This document shows, piece by piece, positions 19,404 to 29,348 of a stretch of DNA of 64,000 nt. Under the pieces are notes generated by a model, which saw only the letters and a list, made by a program, of their open reading frames with translations, did no database searches and was not told the DNA's origin. The position numbers and the translations under genes are program-made. The stretch is from contig CAJXUA010000004.1 of the NCBI GenBank assembly GCA_913060695.1, positions 1 to 64,000 of the forward strand, read 5' to 3'. Positions within the stretch are counted from its first letter, which is position 1. Each line of letters begins with the position of its first letter. The stretch is from an uncultured Gammaproteobacteria bacterium (lineage in GTDB: Bacteria; Pseudomonadota; Gammaproteobacteria; Pseudomonadales; Pseudohongiellaceae).

Positions 19404-19522
19404 TTAAGATGTCCGGTTCATTGTGGGCTAACACGTGAAACACAGCGTACTATAGGACAGTTTCATGATCCACAAGCATGCTATTAGCATGGGATCTCAA
19501 GTGCAGTAAGGCTAACAACTCT

Positions 19523-21013
19523 ATGACTCAAAACTCTACAATTCATGATCTACTGGTAATCGGCGGCGGGATCAATGGCGTCGGTATCGCGGCTGACGCT
19601 GCAGGGCGAGGTTTAGACGTCGTCTTGTGCGAAAGTAATGACCTAGCCTCGGCCACCTCGTCGGCGAGTACTAAGTTAATACATGGTGGTCTGCGCTATC
19701 TCGAGCAATACGAGTTTAGTTTGGTCCGTAAGGCGCTTGCTGAACGAGAGGTATTGTTGCGCAATGCGCCACATATAATCACGCCACTGCGTTTTCAGCT
19801 GCCCCATCGTCCGCATCTACGCCCGCGTTGGATGATCCGCGCTGGGCTCTATCTTTATGATTTTCTCAGTAAGCGTGTAACTCTACCCGCCTCGCGAAGC
19901 CTGCGCTTCGCGCCCGACAGTCCTCTGGTCTCAAGCCTGCGCAATGGATTTGAGTATTCCGATGCCTGGGTCGACGATGCGCGTTTGGTGGTCATGGTGG
20001 CCAAGCAGGCGCAGCAACACGGCGCGCAGATACTCGTGCGCAAGCAATGCGTCGAGGCTAGCGAAGAGGGGGGGATATGGCGCGTAAGTCTAATGGACAC
20101 GCGCACAGGTCTTGTGGACACCGTTCGAGCTCGAGCATTGGTCAACGCGGCCGGACCTTGGGTTGAGATATTCTCCAACACGGTGCTGCCGCAGAAGAAG
20201 CATGAGCATATTCGTCTCGTGAAAGGTTGCCATATCGTAGTGCCGCGAATGTTCGCCTCGCCCGAGGCTTTCCTGCTACAAAACAGTGATGGAAGAGTTG
20301 TGTTTGTCATTCCCTATGAACAAGATTTTACGCTAATTGGCACTACAGAAGAGGACCAGCTTGGAGACCCTGCTAGCGCGAAAATATCCGCTTGGGAGAT
20401 CGACTACCTAGTCGAGGTAACGAACGAGTATTTTAAGAGTAAGATCGCGAAAGAGGATGTGCTGCACGTTTTTGCTGGTGTGCGACCATTGATGTCGGAC
20501 GAGGAAGAAAGCGCTTCAGAGGTATCGAGAGACTACACGATAACGCTCGATACTACTGGCGCTCCATTGCTGACAATATATGGTGGCAAGATCACAACTT
20601 ATAGGCGCCTAGGAGAGAGTGCATTAGAGAAATTGCGTGAGATATTCCCCAAAATGAAGGGCGATTGGACAGAGCGAGCTTCACTACCGGGCGGAGACTT
20701 CGAAACCCAAGCTAAGCTATCCGAGGCGATAGCGATGGAAGCTCCTTGGCTACCCGAATCCACTAGGCAGCGCTGGGTTGGGAGTTATGGCACCTTGTGC
20801 CGTCAAATCTTTGCCGGCGCAAAGGAATTAGAAGACCTAGGGCAAGACTTTGGGCATGGGCTTAGTGCGAGGGAGGTAGACTATCTCTGCGGGAATGAGT
20901 GGGCGGAGGAGGTCGACGATATTCTGTGGCGTCGCACCAAGCTAGGCTTGCTTTTCAATGCGGAACAAAAAGGCCAATTGGAAAGCTACTTAGCGCGGCA
21001 TCGTAATCCCTAG
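19523..21013 (+). CDS. glpD: Aerobic glycerol-3-phosphate dehydrogenase
   Basis: A 496-residue FAD enzyme that oxidises glycerol 3-phosphate to dihydroxyacetone phosphate on the inner face of the membrane and passes electrons to quinone. The FAD fingerprint VIGGGINGVGIAADAAGRG is at residues 10-28. SSASTKLIHGGLRYLEQYEF and VFAGVRPLMSDEEE agree closely with E. coli GlpD. I chose the ATG at 19523, which places the FAD motif as in E. coli; an ATG at 19478 would add 15 residues. The 3' end overlaps the convergent GGDEF gene by four bases. Confidence 0.97.
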   Translation: MTQNSTIHDLLVIGGGINGVGIAADAAGRGLDVVLCESNDLASATSSASTKLIHGGLRYLEQYEFSLVRKALAEREVLLRNAPHIITPLRFQLPHRPHLRPRWMIRAGLYLYDFLSKRVTLPASRSLRFAPDSPLVSSLRNGFEYSDAWVDDARLVVMVAKQAQQHGAQILVRKQCVEASEEGGIWRVSLMDTRTGLVDTVRARALVNAAGPWVEIFSNTVLPQKKHEHIRLVKGCHIVVPRMFASPEAFLLQNSDGRVVFVIPYEQDFTLIGTTEEDQLGDPASAKISAWEIDYLVEVTNEYFKSKIAKEDVLHVFAGVRPLMSDEEESASEVSRDYTITLDTTGAPLLTIYGGKITTYRRLGESALEKLREIFPKMKGDWTERASLPGGDFETQAKLSEAIAMEAPWLPESTRQRWVGSYGTLCRQIFAGAKELEDLGQDFGHGLSAREVDYLCGNEWAEEVDDILWRRTKLGLLFNAEQKGQLESYLARHRNP

Positions 21014-22341
21014 ACTGCTCTGCGCTTGCTCTGGTACATCGCCTCATCAGCGAAATGCAGCAGTTCTTCGGCATTTTCACCATTCTCAGGATAAACGGCG
21101 ATGCCGATGCTGGGGGCGATTAGAAGTTCTCGGTCACCCAGTTTGAATGGTTTGTTCAGTACATGTCGAATTTTTGCGGCCACGTTTTTCGCGTCGGCCT
21201 GTTCAACGATATTGGTCAATAGCAGCACGAACTCGTCACCGCCTATGCGGGCGGCGGTGTCGGACTCGCGAATGCAGCCCTCTAGGCGACTAGCGACCTC
21301 GACAAGCATTTTGTCTCCGACATTATGGCCATATAAATCATTGATTTCTTTAAATTTATCGAGATCTAGGTATAAAAGAGCAAAGCGTCCAGGGACGCGA
21401 CCTGCCCGTGCAATGACTCTTTGCAAGCGGTCTTGAAATAAGCCACGATTGGCGAGGCCTGTAAGTGAATCATGGCCCGCGGCGTGGATTAAGCGCTCGT
21501 GTAGCTGCGTGCGGATGATTGCCGAGGCTACTTGGTCGGAAACGAACTGCAGCAACTCCTGATCTTGATCTGTGTAACGAACAGTTCCGGTATAAGACTG
21601 CACTACCAAAGTTCCAAACGTTCTCTTTCCCGAATGCAATGGTACGCCCAGCCAGTCTATGGAATCGGTGCCAACTACTTCAGCGTGTTTCAAGTGCATA
21701 GACTTGTTTGAATTCGGTGTAAGTAGAAGCGCTTGGCCTGTTCGAATAACTTCGGCACTCAGTGTGCCACTGTCCAAAGGGCGTGGTGCGGGGCAACTAT
21801 CGAACTCGTCGGCGTAATAGGGAAAGCTCAATTCGTCTTTGTGTCTATCGTACAGTGCTACGAAGAAATTCTTAGCGGGAAGTAATTCGTCAATGATGCG
21901 ATGGATCAAAGGGAAGAGGCTACCGAGATCGCCTGCTTGATGAGACGTCTCAGAGATTTTGTATAAGGCCTTCTGTAAGGATTCGGCCCTTATGCGTTCG
22001 CTTATGTCGTGCGCAACAGCCACGCGAATTTGTTGCTCCTCGGACCACCTAGCTGTCCAGCGGATATGCACCGTATGGCCGTCTTTATGGAGATAGCGAT
22101 TCTCAAAACCTACTATCTCTTCGCCGGCGTTAACCCGTCTAGATACGGCTATAGAGCGCTCTCGATCATCGGGGTGCACGAGGTCGAAGATGGGTTTGCC
22201 GATTAGCTCCTCGGGCGTATAGCCAAACATCTGTTCGCTGGCTGCGCTGATGAATAGCAATCGTCCTTCGGCATCGACGACACAGACGACATCTAGCAAT
22301 AAGTCTATGAAATCAATTAGGTTGTTATAAGTTTTTTTCAT
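21010..22341 (-). CDS. PAS-GAF-GGDEF diguanylate cyclase
   Basis: A 443-residue predicted cytosolic diguanylate cyclase, which makes cyclic di-GMP from GTP. An N-terminal PAS domain with PAC motif spans about 5-122 (GYTPEELIGKPIFDLVHPDD, ending AHDISERIRAE). A GAF domain covers about 130-275, and the GGDEF domain about 288-443. The active site is an intact GGDEF at 367-371. An RESD sequence at 358-361, exactly five residues ahead, fits the RxxD inhibitory site that binds product. No membrane segment and no EAL domain are present. The sensed signal is unknown. Confidence 0.93.
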   Translation of the reverse strand: MKKTYNNLIDFIDLLLDVVCVVDAEGRLLFISAASEQMFGYTPEELIGKPIFDLVHPDDRERSIAVSRRVNAGEEIVGFENRYLHKDGHTVHIRWTARWSEEQQIRVAVAHDISERIRAESLQKALYKISETSHQAGDLGSLFPLIHRIIDELLPAKNFFVALYDRHKDELSFPYYADEFDSCPAPRPLDSGTLSAEVIRTGQALLLTPNSNKSMHLKHAEVVGTDSIDWLGVPLHSGKRTFGTLVVQSYTGTVRYTDQDQELLQFVSDQVASAIIRTQLHERLIHAAGHDSLTGLANRGLFQDRLQRVIARAGRVPGRFALLYLDLDKFKEINDLYGHNVGDKMLVEVASRLEGCIRESDTAARIGGDEFVLLLTNIVEQADAKNVAAKIRHVLNKPFKLGDRELLIAPSIGIAVYPENGENAEELLHFADEAMYQSKRRAV

Positions 22342-22620
22342 TTAGCTTGTCGGTCTACGCAGCTTTAAGTTTCACCGGAATCACTGTGAGTGAGTGTTTG
22401 CGCAGTTTGGTTTAATCTATCGAAGGATTGAACTCGTCCTTAGCTCAATACAGCCTTCGCATCGATGCTCGGGCGAAGATGATACAGAGTAGCCGAACTA
22501 CCCTTGCAAGTCTAACGCGGGTTATGATTAAGGGCTCTGGAAAAAGCGGTGTTTAAATAGGCCGCGCAGAGGCTATTTCGACACATTGGTGCATTATCCA
22601 AGAGCAATAGGAAGTATTAC

Positions 22621-23064
22621 ATGAGAGATCATCTGAAGGGACAAGCCTTTACTTTGGCACTGCTACTAGCATTGCTGGCACCGCCGGCGAGCGCTCAGGC
22701 CCCAGAGGCTGGACTAGTTGGAACTTGGAAATATCTGCGCAATTTCACCTACGTCGATGTTGATGCGCAAGGGCGAGTATTTCAGTGTCGCATTCTCCCA
22801 GACCTCAATCTCTTCATAAGCACTGCCCAAATAGCATCGAACGCCGAAGTGCTATGGGAGCCCGTGCGGTTCTTCAGTCTCTATGGGCGGGAGGTGTCGC
22901 CGTCAGGGCAAGACTGGGGCCTAGACACGATCGAGTTGAGGCGACTAGTGATGTTTCTCAATCCAGTCGATCCCGGTCCAGGTGTGCAGCGCATGGAATT
23001 CGACAAGGTGCCACAACTCCCTACTCTGTGTGCGCATTACTTGGCGTTGTCTCGCGAAGAATAA
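22621..23064 (+). CDS. Small exported protein of unknown function
   Basis: A 147-residue protein with a clear Sec signal peptide (FTLALLLALLAPPASAQ, cleavage near residue 26). The mature part has GTWKYLRNFTYVDVDAQGRVFQC, which looks like a lipocalin-like or small beta-sheet start, and two cysteines (one in FQCRI, one in TLCAHY) that could pair. I do not recognise the family. An AGGAAG binding site is seven bases upstream of the ATG. The 279 bases before it show no other gene. Confidence 0.7.
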   Translation: MRDHLKGQAFTLALLLALLAPPASAQAPEAGLVGTWKYLRNFTYVDVDAQGRVFQCRILPDLNLFISTAQIASNAEVLWEPVRFFSLYGREVSPSGQDWGLDTIELRRLVMFLNPVDPGPGVQRMEFDKVPQLPTLCAHYLALSREE

Positions 23065-23096
23065 AAACGCCGGAAACAAGAACACTTGCTCCCGGC
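23064..23096 (-). terminator. Terminator between convergent genes (minus strand)
   Basis: GCCGG at 23069-23073 pairs with CCGGC at 23092-23096, and CAAG (23077-23080) pairs with CTTG (23085-23088) inside it. Read on the minus strand, the structure is followed by GTTTTTATTC, so it would terminate the CBS-domain gene transcript. Confidence 0.6.
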
Positions 23097-23123
23097 AAAG
23101 ACCTGCTAGGACGTAGTTAAATG

Positions 23124-23693
23124 CTACGCAGCTGGTCGTCTGATCGAGCTGAAGATGTCGACGAAAGTAGGCACTTTCTCAATACGGATTGGGATGCGCA
23201 GGCGCCGCGCTACATCGCTCGCTGAAATCAGACCGCGAATCTGGGTGGTACTTTGATCGACCACCAGGCAATGTTGCTGCCCTTTTTGCTGCAATGTCTT
23301 AATTACATCGTTGATCGTTGCTGACTCCAGATCGGTGAGGCTCAGGGCCATGATTTCGGCTTTGGGTCTCATTAGGTCTTTGACTAGTATCTCCTTGTGG
23401 GCAAAGCCCAGTGCCACTCGTGCCATGAAGTGTTGGTCATCGAGGTCATCGAGGCTAATTGTCCCGATAAATTCGCCTTCACTATCGACAACCAGTTTGA
23501 GCTTAACGTGGTCTCGGCGCATGAGATTCTCAACGGACTCGGCGAGCGTAGACCCGTCGATAGTGAGGGGTACATGTTTCTTGAAGTCCGTAAAGAACTC
23601 TAATGCTGAAGATAGTGGGCTAAGCTCATGAAACTCGTCGGGGCGCACTAGGTGGGCGACACTGCTAACTGGGAATAAATGAATCTGGCGCAT
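23124..23693 (-). CDS. CBS domain pair protein
   Basis: A 189-residue soluble protein with two CBS domains, about residues 45-100 (LAESVENLMRRDHVKLKLVV and FIGTISLDDL) and 110-178 (TINDVIKTLQQKGQQHCLVV and IRGLISASDVARRL). CBS pairs usually bind adenine nucleotides and regulate a partner. No attached enzyme domain is present and the neighbours do not point to a target. The first 30 residues are outside the CBS fold. Confidence 0.85.
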   Translation of the reverse strand: MRQIHLFPVSSVAHLVRPDEFHELSPLSSALEFFTDFKKHVPLTIDGSTLAESVENLMRRDHVKLKLVVDSEGEFIGTISLDDLDDQHFMARVALGFAHKEILVKDLMRPKAEIMALSLTDLESATINDVIKTLQQKGQQHCLVVDQSTTQIRGLISASDVARRLRIPIRIEKVPTFVDIFSSIRRPAA

Positions 23694-23824
23694 GGTAAAT
23701 CCTCTAATTTAAATATAGACGCTAAGTGGAAAAACGCGACACGCGGGTATAGAAGTAGACAGTGCAGCGATGTGCATCCCACAGTGCAGGCTAGTGTCTA
23801 ATTTCTAGAAGTGCGTGTAACAGC

Positions 23825-24115
23825 TTAGGCGCGGATAGAGGGGGGGCCACGAATATTGCGATCAGTTGTGACTGTAGAGTGAGGGGGTGTAAACAGGGAC
23901 ACCGCCAAATAGTCAGCGTGAATGAGCGATAGCTGCAATTCATCGACTGGGAGGAAGTGTTTCTCGGTTTGCTGCTGTGCGGTATAGAAGGTTTCAACTA
24001 CGAGTTGGGAATGGTGCAGGGAATTGGCTTTTACGACGTGCGATACCGGCGCCTCATTTGCGGTAAACGTGAAGCTAAGTAGTAATGCAGTTAAAGCAAG
24101 CAGTGATCGTGTCAC
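23825..24115 (-). CDS. Small exported orphan protein
   Basis: A 96-residue predicted protein beginning with a GTG and a signal-peptide-like stretch (RSLLALTALLLSFTFTANEA). The rest has no motif that I recognise. The sequence upstream holds AGAGAAG, a weak binding site. The frame is open with a plausible export signal, but no homology is apparent, so it could be a fast-evolving secreted peptide or a chance reading frame. Confidence 0.45.
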   Translation of the reverse strand: MTRSLLALTALLLSFTFTANEAPVSHVVKANSLHHSQLVVETFYTAQQQTEKHFLPVDELQLSLIHADYLAVSLFTPPHSTVTTDRNIRGPPSIRA

Positions 24116-24396
24116 GGTTCTTCTCTGTTGTGCAAAACGCTTAAGCGAGGTTTGCTCCTCACTCTCTATGTCTCGTTAAACTCTATATTAGGCCTACTTC
24201 GGCAGTTTTCAAAGGTAGAGGCCTAAATATTTCGCAATTAGGGGCAGTCCTGCTATAAACCTTAGTAAATGCGCGTCCAGGACGTGTCGCGCAAATTGTA
24301 ATCAATAAGGAGGTGGTTTATTCTCCCTCTCCAAATTTTCTTCACTAGTAAGGGATTATTCCCAACGATCGCGTATCCGCGAACCACGGCAATAAC

Positions 24397-26931
24397 ATGA
24401 GCAAGAAATACAGCCCCTCGGCCATTGAGCCGAAATGGCAGCAGTTCTGGGATGAACACAATACCTTCAGTGTCTCCAACGCAGACTTCACTAAGCCGAA
24501 GTACTATGTCCTAGACATGTTCCCTTATCCTTCCGGTTCGGGGCTACACGTAGGGCACCCTGAGGGCTATACCGCGACGGACATCATTGCGCGCTACAAG
24601 CGCATGAATGGCTTCAATGTGCTTCATCCGATGGGTTGGGATGCCTTTGGCCTGCCCGCTGAGCGAGCCGCCATTCGTGAAGGCCGCCATCCTGCCTTGA
24701 TTACCCAAGAAAACATCAAGAATTTCCGTGGTCAGATTAAGCGCCTAGGGCTCTCCTATGACTGGCAGCGCGAGATCGACACTAGCAAGGTGGACTACTA
24801 CCGCTGGACACAGTGGATCTTCCTGAAGTTGTATGAACAAGACCTTGCCTATCTGGCCGAGGTGCCGGTGAACTGGTGCCCAGCCCAGGGCACGGTGTTA
24901 GCGAATGAGGAAGTGCAAGACGGTCGTTATGTGGAGACTGGCGATCTTGTTGAGCGGCGCATGATGCGTCAATGGATGTTGAAGATCACCGCCTATGCCG
25001 AGCGCTTATTGAGCGATTTGGACGGCTTGGACTGGCCTGCGGGCATCATCGAGATGCAGCGACAGTGGATCGGCAAGTCGGTTGGGGCGCAGGTAACCTT
25101 TAAACTGCAGGACTTCGATGCTGGCTTCGAGGTGTTTACAACACGCCCAGATACGCTGTTTGGCGCTAGCTTCTGTGTATTGGCTCCCGAGCATCCGCTC
25201 GTTGAGCAGATCACCAGTGCAGAGCAAGCGGCAATGGTGCAGGCCTATATAGAGAAAGTGAAGAATGTTAGCGATCTCGATCGTGAGACTGCTGCGGCTA
25301 AAGAGAAGACTGGTGTCTTTACGGGCGCCTATGCGCTCAATCCGGCCAGTGGCCTACCTGTCCCCGTGTGGATCGCCGACTATGTGAAGGCCGACTACGG
25401 TTCGGGTGCGATCATGGCCGTGCCTGGGCACGATGAGCGCGACTATGAGTTCGCGAAGAACTTTGGTTTGCCGATCTTGCAAGTCGTCTCTGGCGGAGAC
25501 ATCGACACTGCTGCCTATGCCGAGCACGGCGTGGCCATGAATTCCGGGTTCCTCGACGGATTACCGACCCCAGAGGCCAAGGTGAAGATGATCGCTTGGC
25601 TTGAAGAGAAAGGCGTTGGTAAGGGCGAGACAACTTATAAACTGCGCGATTGGCTGTTCTCGCGCCAGCGCTATTGGGGTGAGCCGTTCCCGATTATGCA
25701 TAACCCCAAGACTGGCGAGATTCATGCGGTGCCAGTGCAGGATCTGCCGATTACCTTGCCCGAGTTGTCGGAGTATAAACCGACTGCAGATGGTCAGCCG
25801 CCATTGGCGCGCGCCGAGCAATGGATGCAAGTCGAGTTGGACGGCGAGGCTTTGCTGCGCGAGACCAACACGATGCCGCAGTGGGCGGGGTCTTGCTGGT
25901 ATTACCTGCGCTACATGGACCCGAGCAACGACAAGATGCCCTTCGACCCAGCTGCCGAGCAGTATTGGGGGCCGGTAGACCTATATGTAGGTGGGGTGGA
26001 GCACGCTGTATTGCACCTGTTGTACGCCCGCTTCTGGCATAAAGTCCTGTTCGACTGTGGCTTGGTGCACACGCGTGAGCCATTCAAGAAGCTCTTCAAT
26101 CAGGGCATGATTCTCGGCATTAGCCACCGCGACGAGTCCGGCCGTTTCTATGGCCCGACCGAGGTTGAGTATCGCGAGGGTAAGCCCTTCGTGAAGGGCA
26201 GCGAAACGCCCTTGACCGCGCGCGAAGAGAAGATGTCGAAATCACGTCTGAATGTCGTGAACCCCGACGATGTCATCGAGGAATATGGCGCGGATTCCTT
26301 GCGTCTGTATGAGATGTTCATGGGGCCACTGGAGGCCGTGAAGCCTTGGCAGACCAATGGGGTTAAAGGGGTTTACGGCTTCCTAGATCGCGCGTGGTCA
26401 TTGCTGATCGATGGGGATACCGATGCTATAGCAAGTGTGATTGTCGATGAGCCAGAGGCGGCAGCCACTGACGAGTTGCGTCGCGAAATCAATATCACGG
26501 TGCATAAGATCACGCACGATATAGAGAATTTACGCTTTAACACCTCGATCGCGAAGATGATGGAGTTTGTGAATCTTGCTAAAAAGCAGACGCATATTCC
26601 TAAGGTCATAGCGGAGAAGTTCGTGTTGGTGTTGGCGCCCTTTGCACCGCATATCGCCGAGGAGCTGTGGCAGCGCCTTGGCCATAGCGATACGCTCGCC
26701 TATCAGGCTTGGCCCCAAGCCGATGAGAATTGGCTAGAGGCTGACACGGTCACGATGACAGTGCATATCAACGGCAAGCGTCGCGCTGAGATCCAGATCG
26801 ATAGGAGCTTGGATCAGGCAAGCATCGAAGGCATCGCTAGAGAAGAGCCAAGTGTTGCCGAGAAGCTTGCTGACCTGAAAATCAAGAAAGTGATCTTTGT
26901 GCCTGGTAAATTGGTGAATTTCATCGTTTAG
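24397..26931 (+). CDS. leuS: Leucyl-tRNA synthetase
   Basis: An 844-residue class I synthetase that charges tRNA-Leu. The HIGH motif appears as HVGH at 51-54 in [18 protein letters not shown]. The KMSKS loop is exact at 612-616. The editing domain lies between, with the threonine-rich [14 protein letters not shown] and the [15 protein letters not shown]-type sequence ([14 protein letters not shown]) intact. The length is slightly below the 860 of E. coli, without a frame break. It stands alone here; lptE and holA, often downstream in gammaproteobacteria, are replaced by an exported cytochrome-type gene. Confidence 0.98.
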   Translation: MSKKYSPSAIEPKWQQFWDEHNTFSVSNADFTKPKYYVLDMFPYPSGSGLHVGHPEGYTATDIIARYKRMNGFNVLHPMGWDAFGLPAERAAIREGRHPALITQENIKNFRGQIKRLGLSYDWQREIDTSKVDYYRWTQWIFLKLYEQDLAYLAEVPVNWCPAQGTVLANEEVQDGRYVETGDLVERRMMRQWMLKITAYAERLLSDLDGLDWPAGIIEMQRQWIGKSVGAQVTFKLQDFDAGFEVFTTRPDTLFGASFCVLAPEHPLVEQITSAEQAAMVQAYIEKVKNVSDLDRETAAAKEKTGVFTGAYALNPASGLPVPVWIADYVKADYGSGAIMAVPGHDERDYEFAKNFGLPILQVVSGGDIDTAAYAEHGVAMNSGFLDGLPTPEAKVKMIAWLEEKGVGKGETTYKLRDWLFSRQRYWGEPFPIMHNPKTGEIHAVPVQDLPITLPELSEYKPTADGQPPLARAEQWMQVELDGEALLRETNTMPQWAGSCWYYLRYMDPSNDKMPFDPAAEQYWGPVDLYVGGVEHAVLHLLYARFWHKVLFDCGLVHTREPFKKLFNQGMILGISHRDESGRFYGPTEVEYREGKPFVKGSETPLTAREEKMSKSRLNVVNPDDVIEEYGADSLRLYEMFMGPLEAVKPWQTNGVKGVYGFLDRAWSLLIDGDTDAIASVIVDEPEAAATDELRREINITVHKITHDIENLRFNTSIAKMMEFVNLAKKQTHIPKVIAEKFVLVLAPFAPHIAEELWQRLGHSDTLAYQAWPQADENWLEADTVTMTVHINGKRRAEIQIDRSLDQASIEGIAREEPSVAEKLADLKIKKVIFVPGKLVNFIV

Positions 26932-27057
26932 CAATAGGATTGGCAGTAATCGGGGATTGGGTTCAGAATTCGTCAGCGAAAGTGTGATTCGAGGCAGCAG
27001 CCTCGATAGCGCTATGCTTAAATGCGACGTCTAAGTCGTAATGAGTTGTTATCGTTT

Positions 27058-28812
27058 ATGAAGATTTCTAGCCGCAAACCGGGCCTGTTCGGATTCATCT
27101 GTCTAATCGTCTGCGCTGCGCTGCCCAGCCTAGCAGCTGCGCAGCGTAGCACTGATTTTGCGTTGCTTGATCAGCACGGTACTTTCCATCAGCTTAGTCG
27201 CTACGGGGAGTCCAATGCCGTCGTGCTGTTCGTCCAAGGCAATGGGGAGGAGAGTTCGCGTCAGGCGCTGCCCCAGCTGCAAGCGCTGCAGGAACGTTAT
27301 CGAGAGCAGGGCGTTGTTGTTCTGCTGTTGAACCCAAACCCCACCCAAACTCGTACTTCCGTAGCCCAAGAATTGGCAAGCGTTGGAGTAGAGTTGCCGG
27401 TGCTATTAGATAGCGCTCAGGTGGTCGCCCGATCCCTGCAAGTCGAGTCGACAGCTCAGGCCTATATTCTCGACCCTGTATCCCACGATGTGCTCTACAC
27501 AGGGCCATTCAGCAGTCAGACCGCGAACGCCGATTCGGCTGGGTCTATTCCCTATCTCGAGAATGCCCTCATTGCGATCCTAGCTGGCCAAGAGGTCGAG
27601 CTAGCGGCCGACATGCCTAGTCCTGCCGGCACCCCGATCGATTACCTATACCGTAGCCGCTTCGCAGATCGCCAGATATCCTATCAAGATGAGATCGTGC
27701 CTATTCTCAAGCGCCGCTGCACTACCTGCCACATAGAGGATGGGCTTGCGCCCTGGGCGATGGTCAGCCATCGCATGGTGCAAGGCTGGAGTCCGATGAT
27801 TCGAGAAGTATTGGTGACGCATCGTATGCCACCTGGGCAGATCGATATGCTCGAGGGGGAGTGGGACAATGTGCATCAGATAAGTGACGATGAACTCATC
27901 ACCCTAGTGCACTGGATCGATAGTGGGGCGCGCCGCGAGGGGGATAGCGATCCTCTTACGGAACAGGTCGCTGTCGACGATAGCTGGAAGCTTGGCGAGC
28001 CAGATCTGATTATCGACGTGCCCGCCGAAAAAATCCCCGCCACAGGCATGGTGGACTTTAAGATCAAGCGAGCCGATCTCGCCTTGGAAAAAGATCAATG
28101 GATAAGTGCTGTTGCCTATAATGTTGGCGACCGTTCAGTGCTGCATAGCCTTCTAGTCTTTGCCGTCGACCCCAATATCGATCAGAAAGACTTGGTGGGC
28201 TTGATAGATCCAGCCAACGCCGAATTCATCAGTCTCTATGTGCCGCCGCGTACAGAGGAGTCTTTCGCGGACGATTCGGGTTTTCTGCTGCGGCAGGACC
28301 GCGACCTCAGTTTCAAATTGCGCTATGTAACAGGCGGCCGTGAGACCGAGGACAAGACGCGTATTGGCTTGTACTTTCGCGATTCCGCGCCTGAGTTCTC
28401 GGTGCACAATGTCATAACCCTGAATACAGGTTTCAACATTGCACCTGGCGAGGACAATCACGTAGAGATTGCGGAGACCGAGCCCTTCGAGCACGACGTA
28501 TTAGTAGAGAGTTTCGCGCCGCAGACCCATACGCGTGGCAAGAGCATGAGTATTTCTGCGCGCTATCCAGATGGCAGTGAGAAGCGCTTGATAAACGTCG
28601 CGAACTACAACTTCAATTGGCAGATGAACTACAAGCTTCAAGAGCGCCTGAGCTTGCCAGCGGGTTCAAGCCTAGTGTCTGAGACAGTGTATGACAACTC
28701 CGCCTCGAACCCGCAGAACGTGGACGCAGAAGCGCAGGTCAAGGTGGGTATAACCACCTATGACGAGATCTTCAGTCATTTCGTAAGAGTGCTCGAGCCT
28801 GTAGAGAATTGA
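27058..28812 (+). CDS. Redoxin-cytochrome c-copper monooxygenase-like protein, ligand-poor copy
   Basis: A 584-residue exported protein. After a signal peptide (1-29) comes a thioredoxin-like domain, about 32-175, which has GNGEESS where a CxxC would be. A haem c site, CTTCH, lies at 221-225, followed by HRMPPGQ whose Met257 could be the axial ligand. The C-terminal half resembles copper type II monooxygenases. Against its paralogue at 38099-39856, the copper ligand positions are changed: HH to HS at 363-364, LH to LR at 422, HMH to QTH at 489-491, and DEM to DEI at 571. It probably keeps electron transfer but not copper chemistry. I start at the ATG at 27058; an ATG at 27022 would bury the signal peptide. 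Confidence 0.8.
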   Translation: MKISSRKPGLFGFICLIVCAALPSLAAAQRSTDFALLDQHGTFHQLSRYGESNAVVLFVQGNGEESSRQALPQLQALQERYREQGVVVLLLNPNPTQTRTSVAQELASVGVELPVLLDSAQVVARSLQVESTAQAYILDPVSHDVLYTGPFSSQTANADSAGSIPYLENALIAILAGQEVELAADMPSPAGTPIDYLYRSRFADRQISYQDEIVPILKRRCTTCHIEDGLAPWAMVSHRMVQGWSPMIREVLVTHRMPPGQIDMLEGEWDNVHQISDDELITLVHWIDSGARREGDSDPLTEQVAVDDSWKLGEPDLIIDVPAEKIPATGMVDFKIKRADLALEKDQWISAVAYNVGDRSVLHSLLVFAVDPNIDQKDLVGLIDPANAEFISLYVPPRTEESFADDSGFLLRQDRDLSFKLRYVTGGRETEDKTRIGLYFRDSAPEFSVHNVITLNTGFNIAPGEDNHVEIAETEPFEHDVLVESFAPQTHTRGKSMSISARYPDGSEKRLINVANYNFNWQMNYKLQERLSLPAGSSLVSETVYDNSASNPQNVDAEAQVKVGITTYDEIFSHFVRVLEPVEN

Positions 28813-28817
28813 GAGTC

Positions 28818-29348
28818 TTAGTAGTCCCGCAATAGGCTGCGCATATCGCGCGTGTAGGGCAGCGCATAGTCGTGTGAAGCTACTATGACGCTGTCAGAGG
28901 TGCGTATCAGTTTTGCCGTTACGAAGACATTGTTCTCGCCCACAGCATAGGTGCCAGCTAGCACTAAATGTGCATTGTGCTGTGCACTGATGTCGTTAAC
29001 CTCGCGCGACAATAGGAAAGCACCCTGTGTCTCGCTGATGTAGACGCTATTACGCAGCAACATTTCCACTACGGAGTAACCAGCGGCAGTGAACTGCGAG
29101 GTCAACTGCTGCGAAGCAACACGGCCGAATGTAGAGGACTGTCCTAGATCGTTGATGTCCGCGAAACTGGCAACAATGATGTTGGTGCTCGGGCTGATCT
29201 GATTGCCTGCCATGCGAATGAGATTATTCGCGGCGGCGCGGTTGGTGCTGATGATCAGGTCGATGCCCGTGTCATATTCTTTGCTGGCACAGCCCGCTAT
29301 AGCAACTACACCTAAGACCAGTGCGCACACTCTCATGTGAAACTTCAT
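28818..29348 (-). CDS. FlgO-like outer membrane lipoprotein
   Basis: A 176-residue protein with a lipobox (VAIAGC, lipidated Cys20). The domain from IIVASFADINDLGQSSTFGR to HLVLAGTYAVGENNVFVTAK matches the FlgO family, whose founding member in Vibrio is an outer membrane protein that supports the flagellum. No flagellar gene is nearby. It starts at an ATG that shares a base with the stop of the upstream lipoprotein gene, so the two are coupled, and GAGGGGA is its binding site. Confidence 0.75.
   Translation of the reverse strand: MKFHMRVCALVLGVVAIAGCASKEYDTGIDLIISTNRAAANNLIRMAGNQISPSTNIIVASFADINDLGQSSTFGRVASQQLTSQFTAAGYSVVEMLLRNSVYISETQGAFLLSREVNDISAQHNAHLVLAGTYAVGENNVFVTAKLIRTSDSVIVASHDYALPYTRDMRSLLRDY

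Noticed and set aside
25751-26083. Minus-strand frame over leuS
   Set aside because: It is an antisense shadow of a strongly conserved synthetase gene with GC-rich third positions.
27022-27057. Upstream ATG for the first redoxin-haem protein
   Set aside because: It would place 12 residues before a typical signal peptide and has no binding site. The later start gives 584 residues, matching the 585 of its paralogue.
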